DNA of 33,983 bases, taken from the NCBI GenBank assembly GCA_025201865.1, contig MU602729.1, positions 1 to 33,983 of the forward strand, written 5' to 3'. Below are positions 1 to 9,610 of this stretch, one piece after another. This stretch comes from Ramicandelaber brevisporus (taxonomy: Eukaryota; Kickxellomycota; Ramicandelaberales; Ramicandelaberaceae). The notes beneath the pieces are model-generated. The model did no database searches. It saw nothing but the letters and a program-made list of their open reading frames with translations, and was not told where the DNA came from. The position numbers were made by a program, and so were the translations under genes. Position 1 is the stretch's first letter, and the number at the start of each line of letters is the position of its first letter.

Positions 1-514
1 GAGTAAACGACTTAATGCCAGTCAGAGCCTCATCCAGCTTGGCATACATCGCATCCTCACCGCTGTTGATGTCGTCGCTACCAGTGCTGATAAACAGTGC
101 ATGTCCTTCGTCAACAACACGGCCGCTGATTACAAACACGCGGAATCCAATTGCGGCCAGAACTGCGCGGAAGAATGTGTTTTGCTCAAAGCAAAGACCG
201 CCACGCTTGCGCTCAACAATCTTGCGATAGAGACCATCGCCACCAGTCTTGAGCTCGTGTCGGTCGCCAATGAGGATCCTGCGAGTGATATTGTCGAACG
301 GAACGGACGTTGTGTGTGCCTTGACCAAAGTCTTGAGAGTTTCAAAAGTGGCTGGTGGTTTGTTTGCCGAGCTGAAGACACTGTCAAGACCGACCCGCGC
401 AAAATAGGCGTCCAGCTGTGTGTCGGTAAGCGCAAACCATTCTAGTCCTGGAAGGAGGTGAGCGTTTTGCTCCGTCTTGGCAGCGGAAGCACTGTCGTTG
501 TTGAGTGTCAGCAT
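1..514 (-). CDS. Arylamine N-acetyltransferase, C-terminus outside the window
   Basis: This enzyme family transfers acetyl from acetyl-CoA (in some fungi malonyl from malonyl-CoA) to arylamines and hydrazines through a Cys-His-Asp triad. Reading from ATG at 514 gives 171 open codons to the window edge. Residues 105-111 read RGGLCFE, matching the family RGGxC signature, so Cys108 is the predicted nucleophile. GHALF at 137-141 supplies the predicted His138. The triad Asp would lie beyond the edge. The VPFDN segment near 71-75 and the LGF-like AIGFRV stretch after the Cys also fit the family. Typical members are about 280-330 residues, so roughly 40% is missing. In other fungi such enzymes detoxify xenobiotics; the substrate here cannot be told. 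Confidence 0.85.
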   Translation of the reverse strand, partial: MLTLNNDSASAAKTEQNAHLLPGLEWFALTDTQLDAYFARVGLDSVFSSANKPPATFETLKTLVKAHTTSVPFDNITRRILIGDRHELKTGGDGLYRKIVERKRGGLCFEQNTFFRAVLAAIGFRVFVISGRVVDEGHALFISTGSDDINSGEDAMYAKLDEALTGIKSFT

Positions 515-1254
515 CTGTGAGTTTATGCGGCGGAGTTGGCAAACTAAAGTAAAAAAGAGAGAGTTTGAACGTGTGTTTGTGTTCGTGTTTGTGTGTATGT
601 GTAAGCGTGTCCCTGGATGGTGCAATTGCGGTTTGTGTCCCATATTCTGCTGACATTGTTTGCCAATCAGCCGTATATATCAGTTTCCAGCCCCATACTG
701 CATGACAAATCACCAAGCTGAAGTCAAGCACGTATACCTCCGGCGTCGGAGCCGTGGTTGAATTTGATAACTAATCCGCGGCACGCTCTCTCTCCTTTCC
801 CCCAAAAGAAAAAACAAACTCTCGTGGCACAAATGACAATTACAAAGAAGTGACTGCGGACTTGTTTAACAAAAAAGTGTTCAAGGAGATTATGATCAGA
901 CAGCAACTCACATACATGCAAGTGCATGCCTCTTTCTTTCTTTCTTTCTTTCATTCTTTCTTTTTCCATAGTATGTTACTTTTCATTGAGCGGGTAATCC
1001 TAACTGGAGTGAACTGCACATCACGAAATGGACCATGCATTTCTCTGTAGTCCTCCCCCCATTCACTTTTTTTATTTTTTCGCGCCGCATGTATCCAGTG
1101 TATGTGTATGTGTGTTCGTATGTGCATCCACCATTTTTTTCTTTTTGTTGCTTTCATTTTGACTTGTACAACAAGACTGTCGCGAACTTCATTTTCCACA
1201 CCCGCACTTCACTTTTGTTTTTTTCTTGCCTTTCGTTCCCCCTTTCGCTCGCAG
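515..1254. other. Intergenic region with CCAAT and TATA-like elements and simple repeats
   Basis: No convincing open frame is seen. A CCAAT motif (about 663-667) is followed within ten bases by TATATA (about 673-678), which would suit a promoter reading rightwards. There are GT-rich stretches near 570-600 and a CTTT run near 931-960. The region ends in a pyrimidine-rich tract running into GCAG at 1251-1254, which looks like a 3' splice site for the next gene. Confidence 0.5.
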
Positions 1255-1627
1255 CAACGACAGCAACGACAGCAACAGCAACAACAGCAACAACAGCAAT
1301 AACAACAGCCAAGTTACAATGTACTCTGTAGACAGTGTGTTTCGCTGCTCGAACTGCTGCTTTTACACCGTTTCCGGTGCTGTTGCGAACATGGGATCGA
1401 CGCGGTTTGCATTCAACGAGACTCACGTCGCGTTCAACTTTACAATGATGGAAGCCAAGAGGTTTGACCGCGGCGTCTTCATTCCGGGAATGGTGGCATA
1501 TGTGGAGCCGTGCTATGAGGCGAACTACATCGGACGAGCATTGTACTTGCCATCGTCTGCGAGTTACAAAGTTGCAGTGCCGACACTGGCTATGATCGCG
1601 TCGTCACTTCTCCTGTCGCTGTTCTAA
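1255..1627 (+). CDS. Small secreted or GPI-anchored-like protein, 3' exon; 5' end unresolved
   Basis: I do not recognise the family. The frame ending at 1627 opens with an Asn/Ser-rich stretch and then a Cys-containing body with two N-glycosylation sequons, NET and NFT. It ends in a small-residue patch (PSSAS) followed by a hydrophobic tail, the pattern of a GPI-anchor signal. The frame has no upstream ATG back to its stop at 1160-1162. The first internal ATG is 1319, which gives no signal peptide. The pyrimidine tract ending in CAG at 1254 therefore suggests that an upstream exon carries the true start. Codon use after 1319 looks like real coding sequence. Surface location is inferred. An AATAAA lies about 165 bases past the stop. 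Confidence 0.45.
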
Positions 1628-1792
1628 TGACACACGTTGTTGACTTGTATGCACATATAGGTACATATACAGGCATAGTCTCGAGACATTGATCCAAGTG
1701 ATTAAAAAAACATTAAACCAAGCCCTACAAAATGATAAACCTCTAAATTAAAGTAAATATGTGAAGAGAGGAGGGTGTGTGTGAACCAAAAA

Positions 1793-1798
1793 AATAAA
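1793..1798 (+). terminator. AATAAA polyadenylation signal candidate
   Basis: A canonical AATAAA hexamer lies between two convergent genes, 166 bases after the stop at 1627. It fits 3' end formation of the rightward gene. It is motif evidence only. Confidence 0.35.
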
Positions 1799-1889
1799 GA
1801 TACTGAAGTAAGAATGATTATTTGATTTTTCCGTTTGAGTTATAGTTTGAGTTGTTATTGCTTGTTTCTTTTGTTCACACGTTTGAAAG

Positions 1890-4760
1890 CTATTTGTTCT
1901 CACCATCGTTTGTTGGAGTCACCGTTTGCTCGTCAATGGAAACCACTGCATTTGCAGCCGTTTCCAGTACGGCATCATATCCATCATCCTCCACTTCTTG
2001 CAATGTCGGCAGTGGACAGTCATTGTCAACATTCAATCCTATCGGAACCACATTCATGTCCGAGACAGATCCAAACCGGCTGTTCATTCTGCTGTGTGTC
2101 GCACTGCCCAACACTGCACGCACAATGCTATCAACATTTGCCACTGGCTGTGCGGATCCAATCTCGGAATCAACCGGCGTGGTAATGACATCCATTGGCT
2201 TGTATTCGTACTGCCGCACACTGTTGGAGGTGGTTTGCGAGCCAGAGGAAGCCAGCGATGAAGATGGAGCGACGTCAATGGTGAGCGGTGGTGGTGGCTG
2301 AAGCGATCCGTCGGCTCCAGCAGAGTTGGCGGCCTTGCGCTTCGCATGCAGAGTTCCTGGCTGTGGATGGTGCGGACCGCCAGCAATTGGAGGAGATTGG
2401 CCATGACGCGCAAACAAACGATCAGCAACAGCGGATGAATTTGGCAGTGGTGGAACATCTGGAGATGCACCATCAACATTCATTGCAGTAACCGTATATG
2501 AAGTGCCGCCTCCACGAGATGAAATTGAACGACGCTGGTCATAGCGCAAAGATGCAGCACGGTGCTTTGGCGATTTCAAGTCCGAAATGCTCTCGCGTCC
2601 AAACTCACGATCAAGCTTGCTGCGAGAACGGCGCGATGCCTTGATACTGCCACCGCTTGAACCCATGCCTCCAACAGTAGCGTAAATGGCTGGATCGTCA
2701 GACATGAACTGTTCGTGGATGGACATTGGACGTGATGATTCACCGCTATGGCGCTCGGCTGCAAACGACGGAATTGGAACGTCGTGAGATGGCTTGCTAG
2801 AGGCGACAAATGACTTGAGCTCTTGGATACGGTCCTCGCTGTAATGACCACCGTTCCCATGAGAGCCACCGCTACCGGTGAGCTGCATCTGGATCTCGTT
2901 GGCCATATTGGCCGCAATCGTCGAAGTGATGACACTGCGCTCGTGGACAGATTGCAACTGCGAAACCAGCATCGTCGACACTGTCATTGCGGATATGACA
3001 GGCAGAATAGCAGTGTGTCCGCCAACAGCATCGGCCGAGAACAGAATAATAACAACCATGTTGGCCAAGAACAGCGCAAATCCAAATCCGACACCTTCAG
3101 AAAACAGAGCACGGCTCACATCCGGACGAACAGCAAGAGTATGGCGAATAACACGCAACTGATCCATCAGCGTCTTTGGATACGATGAAATGCGCTGGCT
3201 CATTGACGGCGCGGGACCGTCATCATGGCTGTTGGCAGCAGTGCGCTCCTTGGATGGCTCGGCGACAGCTGGCTGCTGGCTGAGCGGCGACGAGAGATGC
3301 TGGTCTTTGGGCAGAACCATGGTGTTGTTGATGGGACCGTTGGACACTGGAGTGATGCCTGGAGTGGTTGAGTTGTGATGAGCTCCAGAATCAGTTGGCG
3401 CTGGAGCAATTATACTACCAGTCGGGAACAGCATGTCGTTTGGCATCAAGTAGCTGTTGCGGTTGTTCAGCATGTTGGTGATTCCAAATGCATCAAACGG
3501 ACTTGGCTGCTTCTGCTGTTGCTGCTGCTGAATCGATGGTACGTGTTGACGTCGACCAGCAGTGCTATCATCCACATCCTCTGCATTACCACTACCGCTA
3601 TTGCTGATGTTGATCTTGTGATTTGGTGAGCGCATATGATCCGGCAACAAATCCAACTCCTCTTTGACAGTTTGCGAACCTGGCCCAGCAACCACAGCCT
3701 CAACAGGTGGCAGCTGCGGTGCTTCACGCGGAACGGCACTCATTGCATATCCAGCTGCTGCCAATCTCAGCGAGAACTCATACATTGCAAACACAAACAT
3801 GAGCATAATAATCACAGCAATCAAAAACTCAGTGACAACGTATGGCACCATTCCAACCTTGCTCACAGAGGCTACGCACACAGTGGGCGAATTGGGTGCA
3901 GAGGAGTCGAGCTGCTCAATGTGGGCTTCGATACCAGTGGCATACAGAACAGGGGCAACACCGAACCGAATGAGCAGGGCTACGACGGCCATGCGGAGAA
4001 CAGCAACAGAGCGGCCAGAGGCATAATAGGCTTTGGAGAGGACAACGCCGTTGACAATGATGATGCAAATGTGGAACATGGTAGAGATAGCGTATGCGCG
4101 AGGCAAGCAAAAGGCAGTGCCACCAATATGGATAACAATGACATCCAGAATACAAGCCACGAAGCCAATCAAACACTGCAGCAGATTGAAGATTTGAATC
4201 ACAGTCTTTTGAGTGAGAAGTGGAGCGCGTCCATTGCCACCCTCTTCACTCTCGTCAATGCCAGTACCATCAATGACACCATTCTCGCCACCATTGTTGT
4301 TGTTGCTACTGTCGTAGTGATCAAGCAATCCATGAGCTGGTGACGATGTTGAGATCGAGAGAGCAGGTAGAGCAGTGCCGCTAGCTGTTGAACCACTGCG
4401 ATCGCGAGCACCAGAATCAGTTACAGCCTCGCCAAACACTGCACCACGACCACTGCCATTACTACCAGCACCACCGCTACCAACGCCAAACTGACCGCTG
4501 GCTGATCCAGAGCCGGTTGAGCTGAGAGAGCTGTTGATAGAGCCATATACGATGCGGATTGAGCGCAAAGTGTTGAATGTGAACAAAGCGAGACCAAATA
4601 CAGTGAACGAAAGCTCCAGAAAGGTAAACAGCGCCAAACTAGAAGACTCGGCTGTTACAGTTGTTGCTGCTGAAGAGGAGGAAGAGCCGCCTCTATCAAG
4701 CATTGAGCTCGTCATATCGCGCTCTCTGAACATTGCTGCTGCCGCACCAACCACCGGCAT
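1890..4760 (-). CDS. Uncharacterised seven-transmembrane protein with long low-complexity loops
   Basis: 956 residues from ATG at 4760. I count seven hydrophobic segments: about 41-62, 184-212, 222-246, 252-276, 304-335, 553-575 and 580-602. A Ser/Gly-rich loop of about 120 residues separates the first two. A loop of about 215 residues with a poly-Q tract (about 411-416) separates segments five and six. The last 350 residues are polar, rich in Ser, Pro and Arg, with basic RRSRS-like patches, as expected of a cytoplasmic phosphorylated tail. Two cysteines (218, 295) fall in loops on the same predicted side. The seven-segment count and long fifth-to-sixth loop resemble a receptor, but I see no family motif, so function is unknown. 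A CAG splice-acceptor-like site lies seven bases before the ATG. Confidence 0.8.
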   Translation of the reverse strand: MPVVGAAAAMFRERDMTSSMLDRGGSSSSSAATTVTAESSSLALFTFLELSFTVFGLALFTFNTLRSIRIVYGSINSSLSSTGSGSASGQFGVGSGGAGSNGSGRGAVFGEAVTDSGARDRSGSTASGTALPALSISTSSPAHGLLDHYDSSNNNNGGENGVIDGTGIDESEEGGNGRAPLLTQKTVIQIFNLLQCLIGFVACILDVIVIHIGGTAFCLPRAYAISTMFHICIIIVNGVVLSKAYYASGRSVAVLRMAVVALLIRFGVAPVLYATGIEAHIEQLDSSAPNSPTVCVASVSKVGMVPYVVTEFLIAVIIMLMFVFAMYEFSLRLAAAGYAMSAVPREAPQLPPVEAVVAGPGSQTVKEELDLLPDHMRSPNHKINISNSGSGNAEDVDDSTAGRRQHVPSIQQQQQQKQPSPFDAFGITNMLNNRNSYLMPNDMLFPTGSIIAPAPTDSGAHHNSTTPGITPVSNGPINNTMVLPKDQHLSSPLSQQPAVAEPSKERTAANSHDDGPAPSMSQRISSYPKTLMDQLRVIRHTLAVRPDVSRALFSEGVGFGFALFLANMVVIILFSADAVGGHTAILPVISAMTVSTMLVSQLQSVHERSVITSTIAANMANEIQMQLTGSGGSHGNGGHYSEDRIQELKSFVASSKPSHDVPIPSFAAERHSGESSRPMSIHEQFMSDDPAIYATVGGMGSSGGSIKASRRSRSKLDREFGRESISDLKSPKHRAASLRYDQRRSISSRGGGTSYTVTAMNVDGASPDVPPLPNSSAVADRLFARHGQSPPIAGGPHHPQPGTLHAKRKAANSAGADGSLQPPPPLTIDVAPSSSLASSGSQTTSNSVRQYEYKPMDVITTPVDSEIGSAQPVANVDSIVRAVLGSATHSRMNSRFGSVSDMNVVPIGLNVDNDCPLPTLQEVEDDGYDAVLETAANAVVSIDEQTVTPTNDGENK

Positions 4761-6113
4761 CTAATTCTGAAAGGGCAATAAAACAGTTACAAATGCAAAA
4801 AGGAACAATGTGGAGGATGTAAAAGATGTGGAGGATGTGAAAGATAGTTGAATGCAGATGAGAGGAAGAAACTCGCTGAGACTACACAGCAACGAATGCT
4901 ATTACCACTACCACTGCAACTACAGTTACCACAGCTTGCAGAAAGTTAGAAATAGATGACAAATGGATTGGAGAGTTGAAGAGAAAGAGACAGCAAGCAA
5001 GCAGACAAGCAAGTAAACAAGCAAGTAAACGAGTAAACGAGGAAGAGTGAGAAGGAAGCTGCAGTTACTGGTGCTAGTGCTGATGCTTGCGCTGGTGCTG
5101 GTGCTGGTGCTAGTACGATGATCAAATGACTAGAAAGGAAGGATGGAAGGAGGATGGATGGTGAGAGAGAGCCTGCTCGGTGAGAGCTGTCAACAATAGC
5201 CAAGAATAATAAAGGAGAAGAAACGATTTGCTCAGAACTCGCTTGTGAAGACACGACGGCTGTGACAACAACGACAACGCCAACGCCAACGACGCAAAGA
5301 ACACGTCAGAGTGTGTCGAGCAGAGCAAATACAAGATGAATTAGAGAAGAGAGGTGAGAAAGAGGGTAACAGGAAACACTACGCGATATGAACTTGCGAG
5401 GATGAGGATGCGTGGTTTGCTTTTGATGAAAAAAAGAAAGAAGGCAGGCAGGCAAGAAGGCAAGAAGGCAGCAACAATGAAACGAAGCGAAGAGCACACG
5501 CACACACACACACACTGGTCTGATAGAACACACAACGGCGGCGGCGCGAGACGATGGTGGTGGTCGTCGTGAGGGAGGAGAGGCGGGAGGCGGGGGGCTT
5601 AGTGAGGGAAAAAGCGAGACGAGGGCTGCTAGGCATGTGGGAACTTTTGATTGCGTGAGTATGGGGGAAGCGTGAAATCTGCAGCGGTGTGAAGCTCAAG
5701 ATATTGAGATGTGATATCGTACGCTGTTGCAGTGAAGGCTTCAACGAAACTTTATTGCTTTTGTTGTTGTTGTTGTTGATTGAGAGTTTTGCGAGGTGTA
5801 AAAGTAGCTGACAGCAACAACAACAAAACAACAACAACAACAACAACAACTGTGTCAGTAACAATAACAATAGCAGAAAGAGCGGAAAAGAACATCCGTC
5901 AACAGTGACCTCGGCAATTAACAGTGTCAGTCAGTCGGAGGAGGCGGGCAAGTTAGTGTGATGTCAATTTAAGGAGGTTTCCCACTGTCAAGAAGAAGAA
6001 GAAAAAGAAGAAAAAACTCGGTTCGCCTTTCTCGCAGATGTGGCGTCAATCGGACCTTCTAATTAGAAGAAAAGAGAGTATGTGTCGTGTTCAAAGAAAG
6101 AAGGGAAGAAAGA
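4761..6113. other. Intergenic region, purine-rich and low-complexity
   Basis: This 1.35-kb stretch holds the promoter and leader of the 7TM gene and the 3' flank of ALG1, both minus strand. It contains GCAAGCAAGTAAAC-like repeats near 4995-5035, a GGTGCT run near 5090-5115, CA repeats near 5500-5515, CAACAA runs near 5815-5850 and a GAA run near 5992-6015. Open frames on the minus strand here are only pyrimidine-rich translations (Leu/Ser/Phe-rich) and I do not call them genes. Confidence 0.6.
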
Positions 6114-7910
6114 TTATCGTCTACGATGGATCTGGCTAACATTATCAGCTTCACCATCATCATTATTATTATTAGTATTATTAGTGCTATTAGATGAAGT
6201 ATTGTTGGTAACAGTGGCATAAGCGGGTGGTGTCATTTGTGGCAGTGCAACACTCTTCCAGTTTTCTTCCCATCTAACCGCTTGGAAGTGATCACGAATA
6301 TGCACTCGCATCTGGTCCAGCAGCTCAGTCGTGGCTCCAGAGCTCGTAAATCCAGCCAGCGTATCCATCAGCTGATCAGCCAGCTGCGTTCCCGTCTTGA
6401 ACACCACTCCATTCTTACCGTTCTTAACCAGCTCGTTCAGACATCCGAACCCAATTGCACAAACTGGCAGACAGCATCCAAACATGTCGACCACCTTCAT
6501 GGGCAGATCCAGCCCACTCGACGACATGTGAAGACTGATGCCCAAATCGGCGGAGCCAAGCAGCATCGGATAGTCTTCGGCTGCGAGCCAAGCGGTAACA
6601 ACACGGACGCGGCGCATACCCATGGCTTCGATCTCGCGCTCGTATTGAGCACGCATGGGGCCTTTGCCAGTGATGACAACGAGCAGCTCTGGCCACTCTG
6701 CAATCATGTCGTCATTAGCTGCAGCTGCAGACGGCGCGTCATCAGCTGATTTTCTGCGATTGGCGGCCGTGCCAGACACATCATCGCCATCACACTCGGT
6801 GGCAGTGTTGTCAGGGTTGTTGAACGATGACGAAGCAAACGCAGAGACAGATCGTGGGTTGCTACCAACATGCGGCAGGAACTGAGCTGACGTCTGAATG
6901 TCGTATAGCTTGAGTGCGTCCAACAGAATCGAAAAGTCTTCATCAGCCGTCCAGCTTGTGCTTGACACAAGCAGCGCTGGTCTGTTTGCACTTGCTTCTG
7001 TGCCATCCTTGTTTAGCAGTGAGCTCAGAGCAGGCACGTCGGTTGCAGCCAGTCGTTTCCAGAGTGCGGTAGCATCGGCGTGGTCTAGCCGTCTAAAGTG
7101 CGATGGCGGGCGGTCGTAGAGTGTAACAAGATCGCCCTGCACACGCCATTCTTCGCGCAACACCCGCTGCATCGCGCGAGTCACACACAAATGTGCATCC
7201 GCTGTGCGTCCTCCAGAGCGCTCCATCCATTCTGCAAATTTGACGAGTGGGTGGCCTGGCACTGGTGGTGCAATGAACCTGCCCTCTTCCGTTTCATCGT
7301 CTTCTTCGGCGGCATTGTCGCTGTCATTATCATCAATCTGATCTGAAGACGACACCGATGCTGATGCAGAAGCAGAGGCAGAAGCAGAAGCAGATGTGGG
7401 TGCAGATGCAGGTGCTGTTGAAATGTCAACTTCGCCATCGCTTGCAACATTTGGCGCCACAGCCATTGCGAGGATCGAGTATCCAAAGTTATGCCAATCG
7501 ACCACGAACCACGCTCCACGCACAAACCTCACAACCTGCGCTACCATCAGCGTTGGAATCGATGGTGGGTTCTGCACCAATATCAAGTCAATCCTGCCCA
7601 GTGTCCACAGCAGCAACCAGAACAGCATTGCCAATTGCATCAAGACTTTGATAGGAGCGTACAGCAAGAATGCAGCTCTCGGCCAGTGAGCAGGCAGACG
7701 CCATGGTGTAAAGATGGGGCACACGGTTATGGAGCTGTTGGAGAGTAGCGAAAGAGGTGGAGAGGTTTCGTTATAGCCGACGAGAGATACACGGAAGCCG
7801 TTGGCAGCCAAGGACTGCGCGTGTAGCTGCATACGAGGAGAACGGCCGACGTCGCCGAGTACAAGCACAACGGCGTGCGGCCGGCGAGATTGAACTTGGA
7901 CGCTGGTCAT
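6114..7910 (-). CDS. ALG1: Chitobiosyldiphosphodolichol beta-mannosyltransferase (ALG1)
   Basis: ALG1 adds the first mannose, from GDP-mannose, to GlcNAc2-PP-dolichol on the cytosolic face of the ER, an essential step of N-glycan assembly. The 598-residue product from ATG at 7910 has the GT-B layout: VVLVLGDVGRSPRM at 14-27, the NPPSIPT motif at 114-120, VVDWHNFGYS at 136-145, GKGPM at 415-419 and SGLDLPMKVVDMFGC at 465-479, typical of the donor-binding half of this family. A hydrophobic segment lies at about 79-105. Yeast and human proteins are near 450-465 residues. The extra length comes from two polar insertions, about 153-215 (Ser/Ala repeats then acidic) and about 350-405, plus an Asn-rich tail. 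The upstream in-frame extension to 8021 lacks a supported start. Confidence 0.92.
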   Translation of the reverse strand: MTSVQVQSRRPHAVVLVLGDVGRSPRMQLHAQSLAANGFRVSLVGYNETSPPLSLLSNSSITVCPIFTPWRLPAHWPRAAFLLYAPIKVLMQLAMLFWLLLWTLGRIDLILVQNPPSIPTLMVAQVVRFVRGAWFVVDWHNFGYSILAMAVAPNVASDGEVDISTAPASAPTSASASASASASASVSSSDQIDDNDSDNAAEEDDETEEGRFIAPPVPGHPLVKFAEWMERSGGRTADAHLCVTRAMQRVLREEWRVQGDLVTLYDRPPSHFRRLDHADATALWKRLAATDVPALSSLLNKDGTEASANRPALLVSSTSWTADEDFSILLDALKLYDIQTSAQFLPHVGSNPRSVSAFASSSFNNPDNTATECDGDDVSGTAANRRKSADDAPSAAAANDDMIAEWPELLVVITGKGPMRAQYEREIEAMGMRRVRVVTAWLAAEDYPMLLGSADLGISLHMSSSGLDLPMKVVDMFGCCLPVCAIGFGCLNELVKNGKNGVVFKTGTQLADQLMDTLAGFTSSGATTELLDQMRVHIRDHFQAVRWEENWKSVALPQMTPPAYATVTNNTSSNSTNNTNNNNDDGEADNVSQIHRRR

Positions 7911-8338
7911 TTTGTAAAGACAGGACGGGGAGGGACGGGGGGAAGTGGGAAGTTGGAGGACGAGTCGAGCCGAGCCGAGACTGAAATGCGAGCTGCTTGT
8001 GCGTGTCAGAGGTTGAAACAACCGTGCTTTGTTCTGTTCTCTGCTGCTATTCTGTTGTTGCTGTGAAGTTGCGTGTGTGTGTGTGTGTGTGTGAGTGTGT
8101 GTGTGTGTGTGAATGGAGTGATAATCCCTTCCTCCATTTGAAACAGCTCTGATTTGAATGAAAATGAATGAATGAAATCGACTTGAAAATAAACGAGCTT
8201 TTCTGTTTTTAGAGTTTGAGATTGCAAACAGGCTGCGAGTTGACTTGACTCGACTTGATCATCAAAAGAAAGAAAGAAAGAAAAAAACACACATACAAAT
8301 ACACACAAGCAACCAACTACCGCAGATTATACAACAAT
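7911..8338. promoter_or_regulatory. Shared upstream region of the divergent ALG1 and NSA2 genes
   Basis: 428 bases separate two divergently transcribed start codons, so this must hold both promoters and leaders. It contains a GT microsatellite (8073-8111), a GAAA run near 8265-8283 and a CGACTTGA-type repeat near 8240-8260. I see no clear TATA box. Divergence from a shared region is seen; co-regulation is only inferred. Confidence 0.6.
8073..8111. repeat. GT dinucleotide microsatellite
   Basis: About 19 GT units with a single GA interruption, in the divergent ALG1/NSA2 intergenic region. Confidence 0.9.
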
Positions 8339-9127
8339 ATGGCACAGGGAGAATACATTGACTTGCATGTACGACGCCACGGTCGGAGACTAGATTACGA
8401 GGAGCGCAAACGCAAGCGTGAGGCTCGTGAGGCACACAAGTCGGCCGCCTTTGCCCAAAAGGTGCACGGCATCAAGGCCAAGCTGCTGAACAAGAAGCGT
8501 CACAATGAGAAGATTCAGCTCAAGAAGACTCTCAAAATGCACCAAGAGAAGGATGCCAAGCAGAAGGCCAAGGACGGCGACGCTGTCCCAGAGGGTGCAG
8601 TGCCCGCTTACCTGCTTGAGCGTGAAGGTCAGCAGAAGGCCAAAGTGCTCAGCAATCTCATCAAGCAGAAGCGTAAGGAGAAGGCGGGCAAATGGGCCGT
8701 TCCACTGCCAAAGGTTAGAGGCATTGCGGAAGATGAAATGTTCAAAGTTATCAAGACTGGTAAGCACAAGAATAAGCAGTGGAAGAGAATGGTTACAAAG
8801 GCGACGTTTGTTGGCGAAGGATTCACCAGAAAGCCACCAAAGTACGAGCGGTTTATCAGACCAATGGGTTTGCGGTTTAAGAAGGCTCACGTTACTCATC
8901 CAGAGCTGAAGGCCACTTTCCAGCTGCCAATCCTGGGAGTCAAAAAGAACCCACAGTCTCCACTGTACACTCAGCTGGGTGTACTGACAAAGGGAACTGT
9001 TATTGAGGTTAATGTCAGCGAGCTGGGCTTGGTTACAACTGGCGGTAAAGTGGTTTGGGGCAAGTATGCTCAAATCACCAATAACCCTGAAAACGACGGC
9101 TGCATCAACGCTGTCCTCCTTGTGTAA
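8339..9127 (+). CDS. NSA2: Ribosome biogenesis protein NSA2
   Basis: NSA2 is a nucleolar factor of pre-60S maturation (27S rRNA processing). The 262-residue product has the expected length (yeast about 261). It begins with the conserved lysine/arginine-rich helix ([20 protein letters not shown]) and continues through highly basic helices. It ends in an S8e-like beta domain with the segments [21 protein letters not shown] and [20 protein letters not shown] and the C-terminus INAVLLV. The ATG at 8339 matches the family start (MAQGEYI); the frame is open further upstream but that sequence is low-complexity leader. Codon use is strongly biased (AAG, CTG), as in highly expressed genes. It is divergent from ALG1 and uninterrupted by introns. 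Confidence 0.97.
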   Translation: MAQGEYIDLHVRRHGRRLDYEERKRKREAREAHKSAAFAQKVHGIKAKLLNKKRHNEKIQLKKTLKMHQEKDAKQKAKDGDAVPEGAVPAYLLEREGQQKAKVLSNLIKQKRKEKAGKWAVPLPKVRGIAEDEMFKVIKTGKHKNKQWKRMVTKATFVGEGFTRKPPKYERFIRPMGLRFKKAHVTHPELKATFQLPILGVKKNPQSPLYTQLGVLTKGTVIEVNVSELGLVTTGGKVVWGKYAQITNNPENDGCINAVLLV

Positions 9128-9610
9128 TTTGTTTTCCTTTTCCTTTCCTTTTCTTTTTGCTGGTTTTAAATGATTTTCAACCGTCAAGTTAGCACATTCT
9201 ACTAATACATGCTAATACATGCTTATACCTACTAATACATACTAATACATACTAATGAAGGGTAGTTTTTTTCAAAGCTATCAAAACTAATAGGGAAAGG
9301 AAAGGGAGAGTAAAAGTACTAATATTGTCAACTATAAGCAAGGATCAGAGACTATATCAACAAACGAACAAAAAAGGAAGATGAAGACAGGTGGCAAATA
9401 AAAGAAGTCATCACTTTGATGATTTAAGAAGTAAAATAAAAGGAAAATATATATTATGTAATAATAGAGAACAGAAGCAAACAGGCAAGCAACGAAAGGG
9501 AAGGAAAGAAAGAAAGAAAGAAAGAAAGAAGGGAATCAGAAAAAAGCGTATAAGCACATAAGCACATACAGAGCAACAGAATGAATATGCTAGCACAAAA
9601 CAGAAAACAC
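9128..9610. other. Convergent 3' intergenic region
   Basis: Lies between the 3' ends of NSA2 (plus) and the MADS gene (minus). It is AT-rich, holds a TTTTCC run just after the NSA2 stop, a ten-base periodic array (9201-9256), AATAAA-like hexamers near 9398 and 9436, and an AAAG run near 9506-9530. No coding frame is supported. Confidence 0.6.
9201..9256. repeat. Ten-base tandem repeat, consensus ACTAATACAT
   Basis: About 5.6 units in exact ten-base register. Units 1, 4 and 5 are identical, unit 2 has one change and unit 3 is diverged. The unit contains TACTAAT across the junctions, resembling a fungal branch-point motif, but it sits in the 3' flank of NSA2. Confidence 0.85.

Noticed and set aside
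5379-5870. Minus-strand open frames upstream of the 7TM gene
   Set aside because: They translate pyrimidine-rich low-complexity DNA into Leu/Ser/Phe runs with no domain.
8390-9187. A 265-codon open frame antisense to NSA2
   Set aside because: Same cause: the biased codons of NSA2 leave the opposite strand open. The product has no recognisable motif.
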